From positions 1 through 64,000 of the forward strand of contig NZ_JAEA01000010.1 in NCBI RefSeq assembly GCF_000518665.1: 64,000 bases of DNA. Reading direction: 5' to 3'. Shown piece by piece: positions 34,833 through 42,385 of this stretch. Positions within the stretch are counted from its first letter, which is position 1; every line of letters begins with the position of its first letter. The notes below the pieces were generated by a model. It searched no databases. It saw nothing but the letters and a program-made list of their open reading frames with translations, and was not told where the DNA came from. This DNA comes from Microvirga flocculans ATCC BAA-817. Its GTDB lineage: Bacteria; Pseudomonadota; Alphaproteobacteria; Rhizobiales; Beijerinckiaceae. The position numbers and the translations under genes are program-made.

Positions 34833-34855
34833 ATATGTCAGCATTACTGACATAT
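34833..34855. promoter_or_regulatory. Perfect 9+5+9 dyad upstream of IOR
   Basis: ATATGTCAG and CTGACATAT are exact inverse arms around CATTA, 61 bases before the oxidoreductase start. A 23-bp perfect dyad in an intergenic region is typical of a dimeric repressor site such as a TetR or GntR operator. The regulator is unknown. Confidence 0.6.
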
Positions 34856-34916
34856 TCAACGAGAAGAAGACCGGATCACCGGCAGCGGAGCAAAGGCTCC
34901 AGGAGGGAAACGGGTA

Positions 34917-37900
34917 ATGGCCGAAGGTCATGGTGCGCTGCGTAGCGTGTCGCTCGACGACAAATACGACCTGTCAAAGGATCACATCTTCATCACGGGC
35001 ACGCAGGCCGTCATCCGCATGCTGCTGATGCAGCGCGAGCGTGACCGGCTGGCGGGCCTCGACACGGCTGGGTTCGTCTCCGGCTATCGCGGCTCCCCCA
35101 TCGGCGGGCTCGACCAGAATCTCTGGCGGGCCCGGAAATGGCTGGAGGCCTCGAACATCGTTTTCCAGCCGGGCCTCAACGAGGAACTGGCAGCCACCGC
35201 CGTGTGGGGCTCGCAGCAGGCCGAGATCCGCGGCGACGGCAAGCATGACGGCGTCTTCGGCCTCTGGTACGGCAAGGGTCCGGGCGTCGACCGCTCGGGC
35301 GACGTGTTCCGCCACGCCAACATGGCCGGGTCCTCGAAGCATGGCGGCGTGCTGGCGCTGATGGGCGACGACCACACGGCGGAATCCTCCACCGTCGCGC
35401 ACCAGTCCGAGTTCCACTTCGTCGATGTGATGATACCGATCCTGAACCCGGCGGGCGTTCAGGAGATCCTCGATTACGGCCTTTACGGCTATGCCATGAG
35501 CCGCTTCTGCGGCACCTGGGTCGCCTTCAAATGCGTGAAGGACAACATCGAATCCACCGCCTCCGTCGATGGGTCGCTGGACCGGGTAAAGATCGTCATG
35601 CCCGACGATTTCGCGATGCCTCCGGGCGGGCTCAACATCCGCAACCGCGACGGCGTGCTCGACCAGGAGGCGCGCCTTCAGGATTTCAAGCGCGACGCCA
35701 TGCTAGCCTTCGTGCGCGCCAACAACCTCAACCGCATCGTTCTCTCCGGCGGCCGCAATCCGAAGATCGGCATCATCACCGTCGGCAAGTCCTATCTCGA
35801 CGTGCGCCAGGCGCTCGACGAGCTCGGCCTCGACGAGGTGAAGGCGAACGACATGGGGCTGCGCCTCTACAAGGTCGCCTGCCCCTGGCCGCTCTCGCAA
35901 CGCGAGCTCGTCGACTTCGCGCGGGGGCTCGACAAGGTCATCGTCGTCGAGGAGAAGCGCTCGCTCATCGAGGTGCAGCTGCGCGAGGAGCTTTACGGCA
36001 CGGCCAACCAGCCGGTCTGCATCGGCAAGAAGGACGAGGAGGGCCGCTGGCTCTTCCCCGTGAAGGGCGCGCTCGATCCCAACGACATCGCGATCGCCAT
36101 CGGCGAACGTCTTCTCGCCTATCACAACAACGACGATCTGCGCGGCCGCGTGGCGCGGCTTCGCCATGCGCAGGAGGTGCTGGCGACCACGGGCGACGTG
36201 GCGAACCGCGTGCCGCATTTCTGCTCCGGCTGTCCGCACAACACCTCCACGAAAGTGCCGGAGGGCATGCGCGCCTATGCGGGCATCGGCTGCCATTACA
36301 TGGTGCAGTGGATGGACCGCTCCACCGAGGGCTTCACGCAGATGGGCGGCGAGGGCGCGAACTGGATCGGCGAGGCGCCGTTCTCCAAGCGCGGGCACGT
36401 GTTCCAGAATCTGGGCGACGGCACCTACAACCATTCCGGCATCCTGGCCCTGCGCTGGTCGATCCACACCAAGACCCACGTCACCTACAAGATCCTCTTC
36501 AACGATGCGGTCGCCATGACCGGCGGCCAGCCGCACGAGGGCAAGCTCACCGTCGACATGATCGCGCGCCAGGTGCGCGAGGAGGGCGTGGAGCGCATCG
36601 CCCTCGTCACCGACGAGCCGCACAAATATCCGAAGGAGATGCGCTGGCCGTCCGGCATGACGATCCATCATCGCAGCGAGCTCGAGGCCGTGCAGCGCCA
36701 GCTCGCGGAAATTCCCGGCGTGACGGTGATGATCTACGACCAGACCTGCGCCTCGGAAAAGCGCCGCCGCCGCAAGCGGGGCGAGTTCCCTGATCCGGAC
36801 AAGCGCGTCATCATCAACGATCTCGTCTGCGAGGCCTGCGGCGATTGCTCCGTGCAGTCCAACTGCGTAGCCGTGCAGCCCGTGGAGACCGAGTTCGGCC
36901 GCAAGCGGCAGATCGACCAGTCGAACTGCAACAAGGATTTCTCCTGCGTGAACGGCTTCTGCCCTTCCTTCGTGACCGTGCACGGCGCGAAGGTGAGAAA
37001 GGCGGCGCCGGAAACCGTCTCGCCGGACGGCATGACGTTCGCGCCGCTGCCCGACCCGGCGCTGCCTTCCATCGACCGCACCTTCAACATCATCGTGACG
37101 GGGGTGGGCGGCACGGGCGTCGTCACCATCGGCGCGATCCTCGGCATGGCGGCGCATCTCGAAGGCAAGGGACTGGGCATGATCGACATGGCCGGCCTCG
37201 CCCAGAAGGGCGGCGCGGTCTACAGCCATGTGCGCCTCGCCAATAACCAGGACGACATCCACGCCATCCGCGTGAGCGCGGACTCCGCGCATCTCGTTCT
37301 CGGCTGCGATCTGGTTGTCACGGGCACCAAGAAAGTGCTGGCCTCGGTGAAGCAGGGGCAGACCGCGCTTGTGGTGAACACGGCGGAGGTGATGCCCGGC
37401 GAGTTCACCCGCAACGCCGACTTCTCCCTGCCGACCGAGCGCCTCAAGCGCGCGATCACATCGGCCGCCGGCAAGGAGGGCGTGTCCTTCGTCGATGCGA
37501 CGGCCATCGCCACCGCGCTCCTCGGCAATGCGATTGCCGCCAACATGTTCATGCTGGGCTATGCCTACCAGACGGGCCTCATCCCGCTCTCTGGCGAAGC
37601 CATCGAAAAGGCCATCGAACTCAACGGCGAGGCGGTGAAGATGAATCTTTCCGCCTTCGCCTGGGGCCGCCGCGCGGCCGCCGAGCCCGAGCGGATCGCC
37701 GCCATGATGAGCGCGCTGAAGGCGCCGACCGAATCGCGCAAGCTGTCCGACACCCTGGACGAGGTGATCGAGCGCCGGGCCGCGTTTCTCGAAGGCTATC
37801 AGAGCAAGCGTTACGCCAGGCGCTATCGCAGCCAAGTGGAGCGCGTGCGCGCAGCCGAATCCGCCGCCGTGCCCGGCGCGACGGCGCTCACCGATGCGGT

Positions 37901-38417
37901 CGCCCGTTCGCTCTTCAAGCTCATGGCCTACAAGGACGAGTACGAGGTGGCGCGCCTCTATACGAACGGCGATTTCGAGCGGCAGGTCGCCTCGGCCTTC
38001 GAGGGCGATAACCTGCGCTACGAGTTCCACATGGCGCCGCCCCTTCTCGCCAGGAAGGACCCGGTGACGGGCCTGCCGCGCAAGATGAGCCTCGGTCCGT
38101 GGATGATGCAGGCCATGCGCGTTCTGGCAAGGTTCAAAGGCCTGCGCGGCACGCCGCTCGACGTCTTCGGCTATACCCATGAGCGCCGCACCGAGCGCCA
38201 GCTCATTCATGATTTCGAGAGCTTGATCGGTGAGATCGTGGCGAAGCTCGACGCCGGCAATCACGCGGTTGCGGTGGGGCTTGCCGCCGTTCCGCAGAAG
38301 ATCCGCGGCTTCGGCCACGTGAAGGAGCGGAACCTGACGGCGGCGAAGGCGGAAGAGGCGGATCTTCTCGCGCGGTTCCGCGCCGAGCCGCAGAAGATGC
38401 CGATCGCGGCGGAGTAA
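34917..38417 (+). CDS. Indolepyruvate:ferredoxin oxidoreductase, fused alpha-beta-gamma type
   Basis: A 1166-residue TPP and Fe-S enzyme that oxidatively decarboxylates aryl-pyruvates from aromatic amino acids to acyl-CoA. The N-terminal pyrimidine-binding region contains GYRGSPIGGLDQNLW. The TPP region around residues 470-545 has GGEGANWIGEAPF and LGDGTYNHSG. An 8Fe ferredoxin-like segment (CEACGDCSVQSNC, then CNKDFSCVNGFCP) follows near 640-685. The gamma domain starts at NIIVTGVGGTGVVTIGAI. AGGAGG at 34901-34906 precedes ATG 34917. A convergent aromatic aminotransferase supports the assignment. Confidence 0.94.
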   Translation: MAEGHGALRSVSLDDKYDLSKDHIFITGTQAVIRMLLMQRERDRLAGLDTAGFVSGYRGSPIGGLDQNLWRARKWLEASNIVFQPGLNEELAATAVWGSQQAEIRGDGKHDGVFGLWYGKGPGVDRSGDVFRHANMAGSSKHGGVLALMGDDHTAESSTVAHQSEFHFVDVMIPILNPAGVQEILDYGLYGYAMSRFCGTWVAFKCVKDNIESTASVDGSLDRVKIVMPDDFAMPPGGLNIRNRDGVLDQEARLQDFKRDAMLAFVRANNLNRIVLSGGRNPKIGIITVGKSYLDVRQALDELGLDEVKANDMGLRLYKVACPWPLSQRELVDFARGLDKVIVVEEKRSLIEVQLREELYGTANQPVCIGKKDEEGRWLFPVKGALDPNDIAIAIGERLLAYHNNDDLRGRVARLRHAQEVLATTGDVANRVPHFCSGCPHNTSTKVPEGMRAYAGIGCHYMVQWMDRSTEGFTQMGGEGANWIGEAPFSKRGHVFQNLGDGTYNHSGILALRWSIHTKTHVTYKILFNDAVAMTGGQPHEGKLTVDMIARQVREEGVERIALVTDEPHKYPKEMRWPSGMTIHHRSELEAVQRQLAEIPGVTVMIYDQTCASEKRRRRKRGEFPDPDKRVIINDLVCEACGDCSVQSNCVAVQPVETEFGRKRQIDQSNCNKDFSCVNGFCPSFVTVHGAKVRKAAPETVSPDGMTFAPLPDPALPSIDRTFNIIVTGVGGTGVVTIGAILGMAAHLEGKGLGMIDMAGLAQKGGAVYSHVRLANNQDDIHAIRVSADSAHLVLGCDLVVTGTKKVLASVKQGQTALVVNTAEVMPGEFTRNADFSLPTERLKRAITSAAGKEGVSFVDATAIATALLGNAIAANMFMLGYAYQTGLIPLSGEAIEKAIELNGEAVKMNLSAFAWGRRAAAEPERIAAMMSALKAPTESRKLSDTLDEVIERRAAFLEGYQSKRYARRYRSQVERVRAAESAAVPGATALTDAVARSLFKLMAYKDEYEVARLYTNGDFERQVASAFEGDNLRYEFHMAPPLLARKDPVTGLPRKMSLGPWMMQAMRVLARFKGLRGTPLDVFGYTHERRTERQLIHDFESLIGEIVAKLDAGNHAVAVGLAAVPQKIRGFGHVKERNLTAAKAEEADLLARFRAEPQKMPIAAE

Positions 38418-38436
38418 ATCGCGCTCGAGCGAAAAA

Positions 38437-38476
38437 CGTCATCCCGGATCGCCGCTTTGCGCCGTCCGGGATGACG
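38437..38476. repeat. Palindromic repeat acting as bidirectional terminator
   Basis: Exact 12-base arms CGTCATCCCGGA and TCCGGGATGACG enclose a 16-base loop. The element lies between convergent genes. GTCATCCCGG palindromes of this type recur between genes in rhizobial genomes. Confidence 0.7.
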
Positions 38477-38486
38477 GGTCGTGAGT

Positions 38487-39686
38487 TTAACCCTGGCTCA
38501 CGTCCACGAAGCTTTTCGCGACCGTCGGCACGTTGGCCTCGTTGAGGCCCGCCACGCACATGCGCCCCGAGCCGACGAGATAGACGCCGTCCCGCTCGCG
38601 CAGGGCAGTAACCTGCTGCTCGGTGAGTCCGGTGAAGCTGAACATGCCGCGCTGGTTCAGCAGGAAGCCTATATCCACCTCGTTCGACAGCTTGCGGATC
38701 TCTTCGGCCAGGAGCTTGCGCATCGCATCCATGCGGTTGCGCATGGTTTCGACCTCGCGGGTCCATTGGGCGCGCAGATCGTCGTTGCCGAGCACCGTTC
38801 CCACGAGCAGGCCGCCCGTCATGGGCGGGCTCGAATAGCTGCGGCGCACCGCGAGCTTGAGTTGCCCCAGCACGCGCTCGGCCTCATCCCGGTCGCGGCA
38901 GACGACGCTCAGGCCGCCGCAGCGCTCGCCATAGAGCGAGAAGTTCTTCGAGAAGGAATTGGCGACGAGGCAGCTCGCGCGCGCCGCATAACGGCGCACG
39001 AAGGCGGCATCGGCCTCGAGGCTGGTGCCGAAGCCCTGATAGGCCATGTCGAACACGACGATATGGCCCTTGGCGACGAGAAGGTCCGTGACGGCCGCCT
39101 GCTGCGCCTCGTCGAGATCGACCCCGGTCGGGTTGTGGCAGACGGGCTGGAGCACCACGATGGAGCCCGCTTCCGCCGCGTCCAGCGCCTTGACCATGCC
39201 GTCGAAATCCACGGACCGGCTGGCGCGGTCCCAATAGGGATAGGTCGCCGTCTTGAAGCCCGCCCGCTGGAACAGGCCGTGATGGTTCTCCCAGGTCGGG
39301 TCGCTCACGAGCACGGTGCGGCCGGGGGTGTGCTTGGCCAGGAAATCGGCGGCGATGCCGACAGCGCCCGTGCCGCCGATGGTCTGGATCGTCGCGATGC
39401 GCTTGTCGGAAAGAGCCGGATGGGACGCGCCGAAGACGAGCTTCTGGACGCCGTCGCGGTAGAGCGCATGGCCCTCCATCGGAAGGTAGGGGCGTTCGGC
39501 GAAGCCGATGCGCTCGTAGGCGGCGCGGACCGAGCCCAGCACGGGGATGCGGCCGTGTTCATCCGTGTAGACGCCGATGCTGAGATTGACCTTCCGGTCG
39601 CGCGGGTCGGCCTTGAAGCTGTCGTTGAGGGACAGGATCGGGTCGCCCGCGAAGGCTTCCACCTGTCCGAACAGGGATTCCGTCAT
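38487..39686 (-). CDS. Aromatic amino acid aminotransferase (TyrB/AspC class)
   Basis: A 399-residue class I PLP aminotransferase. The start FGQVEAFAGDPILSLNDSFK and motifs GTGAVGIAADFL, HNPTGVDLD and the PLP lysine region NSFSKNFSLYGER match the aspartate/tyrosine aminotransferase group. It converts tyrosine, phenylalanine or tryptophan to the 2-keto acids that the convergent oxidoreductase consumes. ATG 39686 (MTESLFG) is chosen; the longer frame runs toward the neighbouring gene. Confidence 0.92.
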   Translation of the reverse strand: MTESLFGQVEAFAGDPILSLNDSFKADPRDRKVNLSIGVYTDEHGRIPVLGSVRAAYERIGFAERPYLPMEGHALYRDGVQKLVFGASHPALSDKRIATIQTIGGTGAVGIAADFLAKHTPGRTVLVSDPTWENHHGLFQRAGFKTATYPYWDRASRSVDFDGMVKALDAAEAGSIVVLQPVCHNPTGVDLDEAQQAAVTDLLVAKGHIVVFDMAYQGFGTSLEADAAFVRRYAARASCLVANSFSKNFSLYGERCGGLSVVCRDRDEAERVLGQLKLAVRRSYSSPPMTGGLLVGTVLGNDDLRAQWTREVETMRNRMDAMRKLLAEEIRKLSNEVDIGFLLNQRGMFSFTGLTEQQVTALRERDGVYLVGSGRMCVAGLNEANVPTVAKSFVDVSQG

Positions 39687-39787
39687 GCTGATCTCCAAGC
39701 CTGTTGCGACGGCGCGATGCCGCCGCAAATGCCTGTCGCGAGACCTAGCCCCTGGTGGGGCTCCTCCGCAAGGAACTTCGTGGAACT

Positions 39788-40495
39788 TCAGGCATCCAAA
39801 CGCCAGTCCACCGGCGCCAGTCCCTTCTCCGCGAGCCACGCATTGGCGCGGCTGAAGGGCCTCGTGCCGCGAAAATCCTTCAGCCGGTTCAGCGGGGAGG
39901 GATGCCCTGCCTCGATGACGAGATGCTTCCTCCGGTCCACGAGCGCGGCGCGCTTGCGGGCGGGGGCGCCCCAGAGCAGGAAGACGACGGCGGGCTGCCG
40001 CTCGGAGATCGCGGCGACCGCCTGATCGACCAGCTCAGACCAGCCGAACTTCATATGGGCCCCGGACTTGCCCGCCTCGACCGTCAGGGCGGTGTTCAGG
40101 AGGAGAACGCCCTGCTTGGCCCATTGCGTCAGATCGCCCGATTTCGGCATGGGCACGTCCAGATCCGCCGCCATCTCAGTGAGGATCGTGCGGAGGGAGG
40201 CGGGCAGGCGCCGGGTGCCGCGATAGGAAAAGGCCAGCCCATGGGCGTCGCCCGGCGTCGGGTAGGGGTCCTGGCCCAGGACGACCACCTTCACCCTGTC
40301 GAGCGGCGTCAGCGTCAGGCTCGTGAAGACCAGATCGGGGGGAGGGAGCACCTGAACGCCGGAGGCAACCACCGCATCGACCTTGGCGGCGACCGCCTCC
40401 GCGCTTCCATCCTTGAAGAAGGGGAGCGTGAGCCATCCCGCGGCCTGGGGCTTGGCCCGGAAAGCGGCGAGGGCCTGGCTGATCGGTCCGGTCAT
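39788..40495 (-). CDS. ung: Uracil-DNA glycosylase, family 1
   Basis: A 235-residue DNA-repair enzyme that excises uracil. The water-activating loop is GQDPYPTPGDAHGLAFS with catalytic D76. Other landmarks are LLLNTALTVEAGKSGAH, the uracil-pocket strand LLWGAPAR and the minor-groove loop GHPSPLNR. Length is normal. ATG 40495 (MTGPISQ) is chosen as the first start giving the usual N-terminus. It is transcribed alone. Confidence 0.95.
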   Translation of the reverse strand: MTGPISQALAAFRAKPQAAGWLTLPFFKDGSAEAVAAKVDAVVASGVQVLPPPDLVFTSLTLTPLDRVKVVVLGQDPYPTPGDAHGLAFSYRGTRRLPASLRTILTEMAADLDVPMPKSGDLTQWAKQGVLLLNTALTVEAGKSGAHMKFGWSELVDQAVAAISERQPAVVFLLWGAPARKRAALVDRRKHLVIEAGHPSPLNRLKDFRGTRPFSRANAWLAEKGLAPVDWRLDA

Positions 40496-40693
40496 GAGCT
40501 TGGGTGCCTTTAGGTAAGATGTGGGCCGGTCGCTGGATGCGCCGCGGGGTTTGGCAGGGCCAGATGAAAAAGACATCGGGAGTGCCGCCGATCCGGGCGC
40601 TGTGAATATCGACAGAATGTTACCGATGTGACACGTTTCCCGTCTAGGTTCCGCGTCCGTAACACTGGAACCAACCTGCTACGAGGACTTTTC

Positions 40694-42205
40694 ATGATGC
40701 TTCAGAGCCGCCCCTCCGCCGCCCTGCGCGCCGGGTTTCTCGGATTATCCCTGCTTTTGTCGGGCACGGCCCTGGCGCAGGAGGCCGTGACGATCCGCTT
40801 CGTCCAGACCAACGATATCGACCGCATGAGCCCTGAAAAGGGTCGCGGCGGCTTCGCCAAGCTCGCAACGGTGATCAAGGAAGAGAAGGCCAAGGGCAAT
40901 GCCTTCTTCATCCATGCCGGCGACACGATTTCCCCCTCGCTCCTGTCGGGCTTCGACAAGGGCGCCCACATCATCGACATCCTGAACCGCATGGGCGTCG
41001 ATGCGATGGCCCCGGGCAACCACGAGTTCGACCTGGGTCCCGACGCCTTCCGCGCCCGCATGAAGGAGGCCAAGTTCGACGTGCTGGCCACCAACATCGT
41101 CGACGGCAACGGTCTGCCCGAGAACACCAAGCCCGACAAGATGGTCGAGGTTCAGGGCGTGAAGATCGGCTTCTTCGGCCTCACCACCGAGGAGACGCCC
41201 ATCGCGTCGAGCCCCGGCAACATCAAGTTCTCCTCCACGATCGACACCGCCCGCGCGAAGTCCAAGGAACTGCGCGAGAAGGGCGCCGACATCGTGGTCG
41301 CCATCGCGCATACGCCGCTCGAAGTGGACATGATCATCGGCCGCTCCGCCGGCGTGGACGTCATCATCGGCGGCCATGACGAGCACCTGATCGCCTTCTA
41401 CGACGGCAAGGTGGTCCTGTCGGAATCGGAATCGCAGGGCAATTACATCAACGTGATCGAGCTCGCCGTTACCAAGGCCACGAAGGACGGCAAGACCTCC
41501 GTCACCTGGACGCCGAACTTCCGCATCGTCGACAGCGCGACCGTGAAGCCCGATCCCGATATCGAGGCCGTGGTGAAGGGCTACGAGGACAAGCTGTCCA
41601 AGGAGCTCGACGTCGAGGTCGGCGTGACGGAAACGCCTCTCGACAGCCGCCGCGCCACGGTTCGCGGAGGCGAGGCCGCCATGGGCAACCTGATCGCCGA
41701 TGCGCTCAAGGCCGCCGTCGGGGCCGATGTCGCCCTCACCAATGGCGGTGGCATCCGTGCGGACAAGCAGTACCAGGCCGGCCAGAAGCTGACCCGTCGC
41801 GATATCCTCTCCGAGATGCCCTTCGGCAACACCACCGTGCTGCTCGAGGTCACCGGCGCGCAGATCAAGGACGCGCTGGAGAACGGCGTGAGCCAGGTGC
41901 GCGAGCTGGGCGGACGCTTCCCGCAGGTGTCGGGCATCGTGGCCGAGGTCGACGTGAAGGAGCCGGTCGGCAGCCGGGTGAAGTCGGTCAAGATCAACGG
42001 CCAGCCGCTCGATCCGGCCAAGACCTACAAGCTCGCGACCAACGACTTCGTGGCCCGCGGCGGCGACGGCTACCGCATGTTCGCCAACGCCAAGTCGCTC
42101 ATCGACGTCTCGGCGAGCCAGCTCATGGCAAGCCAGGTGATCGATTACGTGGCGAAGGCGGGCAAGGTCGCGCCGAAGGTCGAGGGACGCGTCGTCCTGC
42201 GCTGA
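40694..42205 (+). CDS. 5'-nucleotidase / metallophosphatase family protein
   Basis: A 503-residue exported UshA-like phosphatase. A signal peptide ends ALAQ. The N-terminal metallophosphatase domain shows QTNDIDRM, APGNHEFDLGPD, VAIAHTPLE and VDVIIGGHDEH. The first motif has Asp where most family members have the metal-ligand His (TNDxH). The C-terminal nucleotidase domain has NGGGIRADKQYQAG and ends in GDGYRMF. It probably hydrolyses nucleotides or related phosphoesters in the periplasm. ATG 40694 follows ACGAGGA. A strong terminator follows. Confidence 0.9.
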   Translation: MMLQSRPSAALRAGFLGLSLLLSGTALAQEAVTIRFVQTNDIDRMSPEKGRGGFAKLATVIKEEKAKGNAFFIHAGDTISPSLLSGFDKGAHIIDILNRMGVDAMAPGNHEFDLGPDAFRARMKEAKFDVLATNIVDGNGLPENTKPDKMVEVQGVKIGFFGLTTEETPIASSPGNIKFSSTIDTARAKSKELREKGADIVVAIAHTPLEVDMIIGRSAGVDVIIGGHDEHLIAFYDGKVVLSESESQGNYINVIELAVTKATKDGKTSVTWTPNFRIVDSATVKPDPDIEAVVKGYEDKLSKELDVEVGVTETPLDSRRATVRGGEAAMGNLIADALKAAVGADVALTNGGGIRADKQYQAGQKLTRRDILSEMPFGNTTVLLEVTGAQIKDALENGVSQVRELGGRFPQVSGIVAEVDVKEPVGSRVKSVKINGQPLDPAKTYKLATNDFVARGGDGYRMFANAKSLIDVSASQLMASQVIDYVAKAGKVAPKVEGRVVLR

Positions 42206-42228
42206 TCCGCGCCGCAGCTTTTTTCCCG

Positions 42229-42259
42229 CGCCGGGGCTCGCAAGGGCCCCGGCGTTTTT
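42229..42259 (+). terminator. Rho-independent terminator of the nucleotidase gene
   Basis: A 9-bp perfect stem CGCCGGGGC / GCCCCGGCG with an eight-base loop, followed by TTTTT, begins 24 bases after the stop codon. Confidence 0.88.
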
Positions 42260-42385
42260 CATGCGGCAATGCTGCCGATATCCTGCTCTGGGGCATCTTG
42301 TCCCTGGCGATGCCGGTATCTGGCGCTCGCCTCTGGTCATTCAGGAAATAGAACGTAGATTTCCTCTCCATCGACGGAGATTGCC

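Noticed and set aside
35703-38318. 871-codon minus-strand open frame
   Set aside because: Antisense to the indolepyruvate oxidoreductase. No motif, no start signal, and low-complexity His/Arg/Glu composition.
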